The notes below the pieces were generated by a model. It did no database searches, was not told the origin of the DNA, and was given only the letters and a program-made list of their open reading frames with translations. A stretch of 64,000 bases of DNA, from positions 1-64,000 of the forward strand of contig NZ_BDCH01000001.1 of NCBI RefSeq assembly GCF_001613405.1, read 5' to 3'. Position numbers and translations under genes: made by a program. This stretch comes from Nocardia crassostreae (GTDB lineage: Bacteria; Actinomycetota; Actinomycetes; Mycobacteriales; Mycobacteriaceae). Positions 43,163 through 55,114 of the stretch are shown here, one piece after another (the stretch's first letter is position 1; each line of letters begins with the position of its first letter).

Positions 43163-43801
43163 CTACCGCCGCCACCATTCGCTCAGGGCGGCGGCAATGC
43201 GGGCCAGCGGAATCGGCTGCGCCATACCGATATGCGTGGCCTCGACCGGCACGTCCACGACCGTCCCCGTGACGTGGTCGGCCCAGCCCGCGGCCGGACA
43301 GCGCGCCGGATCGGCCTCCCGGGTGGCGGTGAAATGCAGCAGATCGCCGTGGAATTTGCCGCTCGGCGCGCCCGGGACGCGGCGGGTCAGCGCGGCGACC
43401 GCGCGGTCCACCAGGTCCGGCGGAAAGCTGTCGGCGCTGACCACGCCGCGCAGTTCCGCCCAGGCCGCCGCGGTATCGCCCGGATGCCCGGCGGATTCGA
43501 AGACGCCGTCCGCGGGCGCGGAATCCATGAGGGCCAGCAGGCACACCTGGGCGCCCTGATCCTGCAGCCGCACCGCCACCTCGTGGACAATGCGGCCGCC
43601 CAGCGACCAGCCCAGCAGGCGGTACGGTCCGGACGGCTGCACGCGGCGGATCTCGCGCACATACCGTTCGGCGTAGTCGGCGAGCGAATCCGGTGCGGGC
43701 TCCGCGCGAACCACCCCCGGATCCTGGAGCCCGTACAGCGAGATCTTCGGATCGAGATGGGTGAGCAGACCCGCGTAGGGCCAGGCCAGCCCGCCGCGGG
43801 G
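43163..43801 (-). CDS. NRPS fragment: C-terminal type I thioesterase
   Basis: Releases the finished peptide by hydrolysis or cyclisation. This frame reads [25 protein letters not shown], then [19 protein letters not shown] with the nucleophile Ser in [17 protein letters not shown] (catalytic Asp) and [25 protein letters not shown] (His near the C-terminus). It is linked to T4 only if one base is restored near 43,790-43,801, where CCCGCGGCGGG replaces an expected in-phase Gly-Gly run. Stop at 43163, two bases from the convergent peptidase. Confidence 0.85.
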   Translation of the reverse strand, partial: PRGGLAWPYAGLLTHLDPKISLYGLQDPGVVRAEPAPDSLADYAERYVREIRRVQPSGPYRLLGWSLGGRIVHEVAVRLQDQGAQVCLLALMDSAPADGVFESAGHPGDTAAAWAELRGVVSADSFPPDLVDRAVAALTRRVPGAPSGKFHGDLLHFTATREADPARCPAAGWADHVTGTVVDVPVEATHIGMAQPIPLARIAAALSEWWRR

Positions 43802-46800
43802 TTCACGCAGAACAGCGCCGCGGCGGAGGCGCGCCGCAGCGGCAGCAGCACCGCGAAGGATTCGTCGGCATCGCCATCGCCCAGTCGGGCCGCCAGTCCG
43901 GCGACGGTCGGGGCCTCGAACAGATCCCGCAGTGCGATACCGCCGTCGAGCCGGGCCAGCACCCGGGCGGCGCTGAGCGAATTGCCGCCGAGGGCGAAGA
44001 AGTCATCGTCGAGTCCGGCGCATTCGAGGTCCAGAACGTGTGCGAAGGCCGCGGCGACGGCGTGCTCGGCGGGTGTCGTCGGCGGGCGGTACTGCCGCTG
44101 CGGGACGGGCGGCGGCGGTAGCGCGGCCCGGTCCACCTTGCCGTTCACCAGCAGCGGCAGTTCGTCGAGCACGGCGATCGCGGGCACCAGGTAGTCCGGA
44201 AGCCGTTGCGCGGCAGCGGCTGTCACCGCCTCCGCGGTGAGCCGGTGCTCCGGATGCGGCACCACGTACGCGGCCAGGGCCGCCTCCGGCCCCGCGCCGG
44301 TGCGGACCGCGACCGCGTGCGCCACACCGGGAGCCGCCGCCACCGCGGCCTCGATCTCACCGAGTTCCACGCGCATACCGCGCACCTTCACCTGGAGATC
44401 GGCACGGCCGTGCCAGGCGAGTTCGCCGCGCGCGGTCCAGGCGACGAGATCGCCCGTGCGGTAGAGCCTTTCACCGGCGGCGCCGAAGGGGTCCGCGATG
44501 AACCGGGCGCCCGTGAGACCGGGGCGGCCGAGGTAGCCGCGCGCCAGTCCGGCGCCGCCGAGGTACAGCTCACCGATGGCCCCGACCGGCACCGGCCGCA
44601 AGCCGTGGTCGAGAACGTAGTAGCGGAACCCGACCCCGGGCCCGCCGAGGGTGACGGCCCGGCCGCCGTCGAGCGGACCGCTCATACCGGTGACGGCCGT
44701 GGCCTCGGTGGGGCCGTAGGCGTTCAGCAGCCGCCGATCCCGTCCCCAGGCGGCGGCCACGCCCGGCGGGCAGGCTTCGCCGCCGGTGATCAGCACCGCG
44801 AGATCGGGCAGTCCGATCGGTTCGGTGCCCGCCAGTACGGCGGGCGTCACGAAGGCGTGCGTGACGCGCTCGTCGCGCAGGAGCCGAGCGAGCGCTGGGC
44901 CCGCGAACACGTCGGCGGGCGCGACCACCAGGGTGGCGGCGGCGCGCGCGGCCAGCACGAGTTCCCAGACCGAGGCATCGAAACTCGGTGCGGTCACGCA
45001 CAGAACGCGCGAATCCTGCTCCGCGCCGATGCACCGTGCCTGGGCGGCAGCCATATTCGCCAAGCCCGCGTGGGTCACCACGACCGCTTTGGGTCGGCCG
45101 GTGGACCCGGAGGTGTGAATTACGTACGCCGCATTGCCGATTCGCCCCCCGCGCGCCGAATCGGCGGGCTGGAGCGCGCCGTCGGATTCGGCGAGCGTCC
45201 CATCGGCGTCGAGTTGGAGAACCTCACCGTCCTGCGCGGCGAAGGCCGGATACTCGTGCGGGGCCGTCAGGATGACCCGGCTCGCGGCCCCGCTGATCAT
45301 GTCCGCGATCCGGGCCGCCGGAAGTCCCGGGTCGACCGGCATGAAGGCGGCGCCGGATTCGGCGACCGCCCAGCAAGCCACCACCCACGGCAGCGACCGC
45401 GACATGCCCAGTGTCACCACGTCTTCCGGGCCGATGCCGCGCGCCGTCAGCTGCCGCGCCAGCCGCCCGGCCCGCTCGGCCAGTTCACGGTAGGTGAGGG
45501 CGAGCTCGCCGCAGCGCACGGCCGCGGCGCCGAGTGCGCGGCGCACCGCGGCGGCCAGGAGATCGGGCAGTACGGCGGCGGGCGCGGATCCGGTGGCATT
45601 CCAGTCGTGGACGAGTTGCCGGTATTCCCGGTCGTCCAGGATTCCGATGCGCGCCGTCGGCGCTTCCGGGTCGGCGGCGACTCGGTGCAGGACGCGCAGG
45701 TAGCGGTCGGCCACCTGCTCGATGGTGTCGTGGTCGAACAGCTCGGCGGCGTACCGGAGGGTGAGCATCAGACCTGAATCACCGCGGCCGACAATGAATT
45801 CGAGGTCGAAGCGGACCGTCGGATCGGTCACGGTGATCGGTTCGGCGCGCAGACCGGGCAGGTCGAGGCGCACCGGGTCCAGGTTCTCCACCGACAGCAT
45901 GACCTGGAACAGCGGGTGCACGGCGCGCGAGCGCGGCGGATCGAGGGCGCGCACCACCTGTTCAAAGGGCAGTTCGGCGTGCGCGAAAGCCTCCAGATCG
46001 ATATCGCGCACGCGCCGCAGCAGAGCGGAGACCGGTTCGGCGGCAACAGTGTTCACGCGCAGCGCCAGGGTATTGACGAACATGCCGACGAGATCGTCGA
46101 GCGCCGCCTCGCCGCGTCCCGCCACCGGGGTGCCGATGGCGATATCCGTGCTGCCCGACCAGGCCGACAACAGCAGCGCCAAGCCGGTGTGCAGGATCAT
46201 GAACAGCGACACGTCGTGTTCGCGTTCCACCTCGCCCAGGCGGCGCAGGGTGGCCTCGGGGATCGCGTGCGAGCAGGTGGCCCCGCGATGCGTGGCGACC
46301 GCCGGGCGCGCATGATCCAGCGGCAGACCGATATCACCGGACAGCCCGGCGAGTGCCGTTGTCCAGTAGTCGATGTGACGCCGATGCTCCGAGTCGGGAT
46401 CGGCGGCGGAGCCCAGGACCGCGCGCTGCCAGAGCGTGTAGTCGGCGTACTGCACCCGGGGCTGCGGCCGGTCCGGCAGCGCGCCCGAGCGGGCGGCCGT
46501 GTACGCCTCGCTCACCTCGCGCGCGAGAATTCCCAGCGAGAAGCCGTCCGCATTCGCGTGGTGCACGGTGAGGGCCAGCAGCCATTCCCGATCCGGATAG
46601 CGGGCGTCGCCCACGGCGAACAATCCGATCCGAATGGGCGCCTCGGATCGGAGATCGAAGGGGGCCGTACAGAATTCGCCGAGCAGTTCCGGTAGCTGCG
46701 CGGCGGCCACCGTCACCGTCGCGAACGATTCCGGGAAGACCTGGTCGACCGGAAGCACGCGCTGACACGGCTCGCCGCCCGATTCGGGATAGCAGGTGCG

Positions 46801-49800
46801 CAGCGCCTCGTGCCGGGCCAGCACCCAGCGCAGCGCGGCGGTCATGGCCGCCACGTCGAGCGGGCCGTCCAGCCGCACCACCAGCGGAATGTGATAGGCC
46901 GGGGATTCCGGATCGAGCCGGTGCAGCAGCCACAGCCGCTGCTGGGCGAAGGACAGCGGGATGGCGTCCGGGCGCGTGAGGGCCACCAGCGACGGCCGGG
47001 CCGGAGCGGCCGCCGCGCCGACGCGCGTGGCCAATTCCGCCACCGTGGGCGCGTCGAAGATCTCCCGCACCCGGACCCGCGTGCCCAGCGCCGCGCCCAG
47101 TCGCGCCGCCACCCGGGTGGCGCTGAGGGAATTGCCGCCGAGCCGGAAGAAGTCATCGTCCGCGCCGACCTCATCCACCTCGAGCACCTCCGCGTACACC
47201 CGCGCCACCAGCAGTTCGGCGGGGGTCCGCGGGGTCCGGAAGAGTTCGGTCGCGACGGCGGGCAATGCGGCCCGGTCCACCTTGCCGTGCGCGTTCACCG
47301 GGAGCCGCTCGCACAGGACGACGGCCGAGGGCACCATATGGCCGGGCAGCCGCGCGGCCACGGCCGCGCGAATATCGGCGACATCCGGATCGGCCCCCGG
47401 TTCGGCGGTCACATAGGCGACCAGACGGTGCGCGGCCGGACTGTCCTCGCGCATCATGGCCACGGCCTGTGCGACGCCCGGGACCGCCACGACGGCGGCC
47501 TCGATCTCACCGAGTTCGATGCGCATACCGCGCAGCTGCACCTGGGAATCGGTGCGGCGCACGAACTCCAGCGCACCATCCGCCCGCCACCGGACCAGAT
47601 CGCCGGTGCGATACATGCGCCCGCCCGCCGCCCGCCCGAACAGATCGGGCAGGAAGCGCGCGGCGGTCGCCGCGGGCCGGGCGTGATAGCCGCGGGCGAC
47701 GCCCGGACCGGCCACATACAGCTCGCCGGGAATGCCGACCGGCGCCGGATCGAGGCGCTCGTCGAGCACATAACAACGCACGCCGATACCGGGACCGCCG
47801 AAATCGACCGGCCGCCCGGCGGCATACGGGGCGCTGACATTCGAGATGATGGTGATCTCGGTCGGGCCGTAGGCGATCAGCAGGGTGCACCCGGCCGACC
47901 AGCGGGCCGCCACGGCCGCGGCGACCACCTCACCTCCGGTCACCAGCACGCGCAGCGCGGAACCCGCGGGCGGGGAGGCGAGTTCGGCGGGATCCAGGCC
48001 CGACAGCACGGCCGGGGTGATGAAGGCGTGCATGATCCGTTGCCGCCGCAGCAGATCCATCAGATCCGGGCCGCCGTAGACGTCCGGATCCGCGATCACG
48101 AGGGCCGCCCCGGCCCCGGCCGCCAGCAGCAGCTCCCACAGCGACGCGTCGAAACCCGGTGAGGCCAGCTGCAGCACGCGCGAATCACGTTCCACCGCAC
48201 AGTGTTCCGCCTGCGCCGCCACCACGTTCGCCAAACCCGCATGGGTGACCGTGACGCCCTTGGGCACACCGGTGGAACCGGAGGTGAAGAGCAGATAGGC
48301 CGCATCCAGGATCCGCAGCGGGCGGACCCGCACCGCATCGGTCACCGCCGCGGCGGTCGTGCCCGCGAGTTCGGCCGCCAGGTCCGGATCGTCGAGCGAG
48401 CACCAATTCGACCGGGTGTCGGGGAATTCGGGTAGCCGATCGAGCAGGCCGTCGACGGTGAGCCCGAAGCAGGCGCGCGCATCGGAGAGCATGTGCGCGA
48501 GCCGCTGCGGCGGATGGCTCGGATCCAGCGGCAGGTAGGCCGCGCCGGTCTTGGTCACCGCCCACAGCGCGACCACCCACTCCACCGAACGCCGCAGCGC
48601 CAGCGCGACCACCCGATCCGGTCCGATGCCGCGCCGGATCAGCCAGTGCGCCAGTCGATTCGACTGCTCGTCCAGTTCCCGGTAGGTGAGGGTGTGACCG
48701 TGGAACGCCACGGCGTCCGCCTCCGGGTCGAGCACCGCGGCCCGCGCGAGGATCTCCGGCAGGGTGCGCGCGGGCGCGCCGCCGGTCGTGTTCCAGCCGT
48801 GCAGGAGATCGGCGCGCTCGCCCGGTGTCATGACGTCCCCGGCGCGGACCGGCCGCGCCGGATCGGCGGCCACCTGGCCGAGGACCAGGTCGAAGCGCCG
48901 CAGCAGCGCGGCGGCGGTCTCCGGATCGAACAGCGCGGTGTCGTAGCGCAGCGCCACCGCGAGACCCGAATCCGCCTCGGTGACTTCGAATTCCAGATCG
49001 AAGCGCACGGTGCGGACCGGGCCCGGCAGCGGTTCGACGCGAATGCCGGGCAGCCGCAACTCGGCCGGTCCGAAGTTACGGAAGGCCAGGCCCACCTGGA
49101 ACAGCGGATGACGGCCGCCGCTGCGCGGCAGCCCGAGCGCCTCGACAATCCGTTCGAAGGGCGTCCCGGCATGCGCGAGGGCATCCACATCGGTGGCGCG
49201 GACCCGCTCCAGCAGGGTCGCGACGGATTCCTCCGGATCGATGGTCACCCGCAGCGGCACGGTATTGACGAACATGCCCACCAGCTCGTCCAGCCCCGGC
49301 GCGTCGCGGCCCGCGGACGGGGTGCCGATGACCACGTCGCCGGTGCGGGACAGCTTGGCCAGCAATACGGCCAGCGCGGCGTGCACCACCATGAACAACG
49401 ATGCCCGGCGCCGCCGGGCGAGATCGTGCAGCCCGGCCGTGCACTCCGGGGACAGGGTCAGCGCCACGCCCGCGCCGATATGCCGGGCCACCTCCGGGCG
49501 CGGCCGATCGAACGGCAGCGCCAGCTCGGCCGGTGCGCCCGCGAGCGTCCGGACCCAGTACGCCAGTTGCCGGTTCAGCTCGGAGTCCGGATCCTCCGGC
49601 GCGCCCAGCGCCGCCCGCTGCCGGAGCACATGGTCGGCGTAGCGCAGCGGCGGTGCGGGCCAGTCCGGTGCGCGACCGGCGGTCCGTGCGGCATAGGCCG
49701 CGGCCAGATCGCGGGTGAGCGGGCCCAGCGAGGCGCCGTCCGCATTGATGTGGTGCACCACCATGGCCAGCGCCCACTCCGCCTGCCGCGTCCCGCCGTC

Positions 49801-51453
49801 GGCCGCCTCGACGGCGTACAGCCGCACCCGCATGGGCGGTGCGGCGGCGAGGTCGAAGGGTTCGGACTCGAAGTCGGCGAGCGCGCGCTCGAGGCGGTCC
49901 GCGGGAATCCGGCGGATCTCCAGCGCGCCGGTATCCGACTGTGTCACCGCCTGATACGGCTCACCGTCGTGTTCCGGGAAACAGGTGCGCAGCGCCTCGT
50001 GGCGGCCCACCACATCGGTCACGGCCGCCGCCAGCGCCGCCACATCCAGGGCGCCGCCCAGGCGCGCGGCCAGCAGAATGTGATAGGCGCGGCCGGAACC
50101 GGCGCGATCGAGCAGCCACATGCCGTGCTGTGCGGGCGAGAGCGGAATCCGCCACGGCCGGGCGGCCGCGACCGGTTCCGCCGCGCGCGGGAGCGCCGGG
50201 GCGGCGGACAGGCGTTCGGACAGCAGCCAGGAGAGCCCGGCCACGGTCGGCTCGTCGAACAGATCCCGGAGCCGTACGACCGCACCGAGATCCGCCGCGA
50301 GCTCGCCGGGCAGTTCGACGGCGGCGGCGAGTTCGGCGCGCAGCTGCGCCACGGCGCGGGTGGCGCTGAGCGAATTGCCGCCGAGACCGAAGAAGTCGTC
50401 CGCCGCACCCACCTCGGCGCGGTCGAGGACCTGCGCGAAGGCGCGGGCCACCAGTCGCTCCATGGCGGTGCCCGGCATCCGGGCCTCGGCGCTGGCGCGA
50501 ATGGCGGGCGGGGGCAGGGCCTCTCGATCCACCTTGCCGCTGAGCGTGAGCGGGAAGTGCTCGAGCACCGTGACGGCGGCCGGGACGTACGGGCCGGGCA
50601 GCCGCCGCGCCACGGCGGTGCGCACCGCGATCGGATCCACGGACCGGCCCGGTGCGGGCGCGACGTACGCGACCAGATCGTCCCCGGTCGCCGCGCCGCC
50701 GGGCCACCGCACCACGACCGCGTCCGCCACCTCCGGCAGTGCGGTCAGCGCCGCCTCGATCTCCCCCGGCTCGATGCGTACACCCCGCACCTTCACCTGG
50801 AAATCATTGCGGCCGTGGAAATCCAGTTCCCCGTAACCGCGCCAGGAGCCGAGATCGCCGGTGCGGTACATGCGCGCACCGGGCGCACCGAACGGATCGG
50901 GGACGAATCGCGCGCCGGTGAAACCCGGGCGGCGCAGATAGCCGCGGGCCAGACCCGGCCCGGCCACGTACACCTCGCCGATCACGCCGGGCGGCACCGG
51001 TCGCAGGCGGCGATCCAGCACATGGCAGCGGGCGCCGACGATCGGACCGCCGATGGAGACGGCGCCGTCGGCCGCCGATATCCGCACCGGACGGGTGAGG
51101 GTGGCGCACATGGTCGCCTCGGCCGGACCGTACACATTGACGAAAGACCGTCCGGCCGACCATATTCCGGCCGACTCCGGCGGACAGGACTCCCTCGCCG
51201 CGGCCAGCAGCCGCAGGTGCGGCAGGCGCTCCGGCGCGGACAGCGTGGCCAGCACGCGCGGGGTCAGCAGGGCGTGCGTGATCCGCTCGCGCACCAGCAG
51301 CTCCCGCAGTTCCGCACCCGCGTACACCGCGGGCGGCGCGACCACCAGCGCCGCCCCGGAGGCCAAGGCCAGCAATAGTTCCCAGAGGGAGGCGTCGAAA
51401 CCGGGCGAGGCCACCGCGAGCACCCGGGCGTCCGGATCGGCATCGCAGCGCTA
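43790..51453 (-). CDS. NRPS fragment: rest of A2, T2, C3-A3-T3, C4-A4-T4
   Basis: The largest uninterrupted stretch. It begins after TAG 51451-51453, inside A2 ([16 protein letters not shown]), runs through T2 ([11 protein letters not shown]), C3 ([13 protein letters not shown]), A3 ([34 protein letters not shown]), T3 ([11 protein letters not shown]), C4 ([13 protein letters not shown]), A4 ([34 protein letters not shown]) and T4 ([11 protein letters not shown]), then loses frame at the thioesterase. Specificity positions read by alignment to PheA (unverified): A2 D-A-W-R-L-A-V-M-C, A3 D-A-W-A-V-G-A-I-I, A4 D-A-W-A-I-G-A-A-V. They do not match a textbook code I can name. A2 has AAAR where the usual glycine pair sits near position 301, which may impair it. 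Confidence 0.83.
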
Positions 51454-51569
51454 GGCCTGGGTCACCACCACATTCGCCAGACCGGCGTGGGTCACGGTGA
51501 CGCCCTTGGGCGCTCCGGTCGAGCCGGAGGTGTAGACGACATAGGCCGGATGCTGCAGCCGCAGCGGCC

Positions 51570-54500
51570 GGGACGCCCGGATCGATCGGCAGGTACGCCG
51601 CACCGGAGTGCGCCACCGCGCACACCGCGATCACCCATTCCAGGGAGCGGGGAAGGCCCACCGCCACCACGTCCTCGGGTCCCGCGCCCAGCGCGATGAG
51701 CCGGTGCGCCAGCCGATGGGCGCGCTCACCCAGCTCTCGATAGGTGAGCGTGTCACCCTCGCAGACGACGGCCGTGGCCTCCGGATCGTAGGCGGCGGCC
51801 CGGGTCAGCAGTTGCGGCAGCGTGAGCGGGACCGCCTGGCTGGTGTCGTTCCATTCGCGCAGCAGCCGCAGCTCGTCCACGGCCAGCAGGTCCAGCTCGC
51901 CGACCCGCACGCGCGGATCCCGGCCGATCTGCTCGAGTATCCGAACCAGGCGCTGCACGAGAGCCTCTGTTCCGGCCCGGTCGAACAGATCGGCGGCGTA
52001 ATGGACGGCCAGTGACATTCCGGAAGCCGTCTCCGCACACGCGAATTCGAGATCGAACTTGGCGAAGGGCAGCGGAATCTCGACGGGATGCACGCGCAGA
52101 CCGGGCAATTCGAAGGCGGCCCGATCCGAGTTCCGGAACGACAGCATGACCTGGAAGAGCGGATGCCGGAACCGCTCGCGGGGCGGATCGAGCAGCTCGA
52201 CAATGTGCTCGAACGGGGCCTCGTCGTGGGCGAACGCGCCGAGATCGGTATCGCGCACGCGCGTCAGCAGTTCGGTGAACGATTCGGACCCATCCACGTC
52301 CACGCGCAGTACCAGGGTGTTGACGAACATCCCGATGAGGTCCTCGAGGCGGGCGTCCCCGCGCCCGGCCACCGGGGTGCCCACCGCGATATCGCGGCCG
52401 CCGGAGACCGCCGCCAGCAGGGCCGCCAGCGCCGCGTGCACCACCATGAACAGCGTCGCGCCATTCCGGCGCGCCACATCCTGCAATCGCCAGACGGTTT
52501 CGGCGGGCACGCTCGCCTGCACCCGCTCGGCGCGCCCGGAAGCGCTCGCCGGGCGCGGACGGTGCGGCGGCAGCCCCGATTCGATCGGCAACCCGGACAA
52601 CATGTCCGACCAGTAGGCGAGCTGCCGGGACAGCAGCGAGTCCGGATCCGATTCCGCGCCGAGCACCGCGCGCTGCCACAGCGCGTAATCGGCGTACTGC
52701 ACCGGCAAGGGCGGCCAGTCGGGCGCCGCGCTCCGCATGCGGGCCTGATAAGCCAGGGCGAGATCACGGGCGAAGGGCCAGAGCGAGTATCCATCGGCGA
52801 TCGCGTGATGAACCAGGACCGCCAGCAGGTGGTGATCGGCTGCGGCGGACCCCGACACCGCGAACAGCCGCACCCGCACCGGCGGGCGCGCGGCCAGATC
52901 GAAACCGGCGGAACCAAATTCCGCCAGCAGCCCCGCCAGCAGGTCGGCGCACACCGGCTCCGCGACCAGTCCGGAGATCACCTCCTCGGCGGCCCACACG
53001 CGCTGGCGGATCACGCCGTCCAGCTCCGGAAACGACGTACGCAACACCTCGTGCCGCACCACCACATCGGTCAGTGCCGCCGTCAGCGCCACGATGTCGA
53101 CCGCACCGGTCAACCGCAATCCCAGCAGCATGTTGTACTGCGCGGATGCCTGATCCAGCTGGTTGATGAACCAGAGACGCTGCTGCGCAAAGGATGCCGG
53201 AGCGGAACCCGCACCCGACCGCGGCTCCGGCCGCCCCCGGCCCGGCAGCGAAGCGCGCGCGCTCACCCGCTCGGCGAACGCCCCGACCGTGCCGGTCTCG
53301 AACAGATCCCGCACCCCGGCATCCACCCCGAGCGCGGCGCTCACCTGCGCCGCCACCGACGTCGCGGAGAGCGAATCACCCCCCAGCGCGAAGAAGTCGT
53401 CGTCGAGCCCGACTCGGCGTCCACCAATCGTGCGGCCCAGCTCACCGGACACCGCGAGAGCGCTACCGACCGCGAACCCACGACCTCGTCGCCCGGACCA
53501 ACGCCCCGCCACCGCCGTCGCGGCACGCTCACCGCCGGAATCCATTGCACCCGCTGGGCCGCCGCCGGTATGGATCCCGGTCAAGTTCGCATCCGATGTC
53601 CTCGACCCGAGCACGCGGGCGAAGACTTCGGCCACCACCTGCTCGGCCTCGGTGACCGGTGCGCGATACCTGGGCGTGACGGGCAGGGGCGCGGGCAGGG
53701 CGCGGCGGTCGACTTTGCCGTTGGGGGTGACCGGGAAGCGGTCGAGCAGCACGACGGTCGGCACCATGTGGCCTGGGAGCCGCTGTGCCGCAGTGTATTC
53801 CAGTTCGCGGGTGGTGAGCAGGCAACCGGGCTCGGGAGCGGCGTAGGCGACGATTCGCGGCGAGGTCGCGGAATGCTCACGGGCCGGATCGTGCGGTCCG
53901 CCGCGGATGACGGCCACCACCTGGGCGACGCCCGGATAGTCGGCGAGGACCGTTTCGATCTCGCCGAGCTCGATGCGCTGGCCGCGGACCTTGACCTGAC
54001 GGTCGGCGCGGCCGTGGAACTCCAGTTCGCCCTCGGCGTTCCGGGTGACGAGATCGCCGGTGCGGTGCAGGCGCTCGCCGGGGCCGCCGAAGGGGTCGGC
54101 GATGAATCGTGTCGCGGCGACGCCCGGTTGGCCGAGATAGCCGCGGGCCAGGGCGGGGCCGCCGATATACAGCTCGCCACGCACGCCCGGCGGGACGGGG
54201 CGCAGCCATGGGTCGAGGACGTACCCGCGGATGCCGGGCACGGGTGCGCCGAGGACGGCGGGACGGTCGGGGGCAAGGTGGCCGAGGTGGGTGGCGATGG
54301 TGGTCTCGGTGGGGCCGTACACGTTCAGGAGGGTGCGGCCGGGGGCCCAGGAGGCGGCCACCGCGTGCGGGCAGGGTTCGCCGCCGGTCGAGAGGTGGTG
54401 CAGCTCATCGAGTCCGGTGGGATCGGTACTCGCCAGCACGGCGGGCGTGAGGAAGGCGTGTGTCACCTGCTCCCAGCGCAGCAGGTCGGCCAGCCGGGGG

Positions 54501-55114
54501 CCCGCGTAGGCATCGCCGCCCGCGACCACCAGGGTCGCGCCGCCGGTGGCGGCGGCCAGCAGTTCCCAGAGCGAGGCGTCGAAACCGGTTGCCGCCGCGC
54601 AGAGCACCCGGTCACCCGGTGCGGTGGGCATCCGCTCCGATTGCGCCGCGAGCAGATCGGCCAGACCGGCATGGGTGACCATGACGCCCTTGGGCATTCC
54701 GGTGGAACCCGAGGTGTGGATGACGTAGGCCGGGTGCCGGGCACGCAGCGGGCGGGTGCGGTCGGCGTCGGTGAGGGCGGCGGCATCGACGTGGGCGAGC
54801 AGGCGTTCGGTGGCGTCCAGCTCCAGCCAATCCCGCCCGGCGCGCACCGGCTCGGGCAATACGGTTGCGGCCGTGGTGATTCCGAAGCGCACCCCGGCCT
54901 TCCCCAGCATCTCCGCCAGCCGCTCACCGGGATGACCCGGATCGACCGGCAGATACGCGGCACCGGATTTGGCCACGCCCCAGACCGCCACCACCCATTC
55001 GGCGGAGCGGCCCATGGGCACGGCCACCACATCCTCCGGGCCGATACCGTGCCCGCACAGCGTGCGCGCCAATCGATTCGACAGCGAATCTAGCTGAGCG
55101 CGGCATCCCCACAC
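51570..55114 (-). CDS. NRPS fragment: A1, T1, C2 and the start of A2
   Basis: Begins in A1 ([25 protein letters not shown]) with [35 protein letters not shown]-like HRTGDL and [10 protein letters not shown]. Code positions read by eye: D-A-W-A-L-T-V-I-A. Between the end of A1 (VLGS) and T1 ([17 protein letters not shown]) lies an extra segment of about 61 residues rich in Gly, Ala, Arg and Ser (about 53,420-53,603). C2 has [13 protein letters not shown]. The fragment ends in A2 right after [11 protein letters not shown], where about 60 residues normally leading to the TSGSTG motif are missing and the frame changes. Confidence 0.82.

Noticed and set aside
46810..55093. Long plus-strand reading frames antisense to the NRPS
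   Set aside because: They are out-of-frame mirrors of GC-rich NRPS sequence without recognisable domains.
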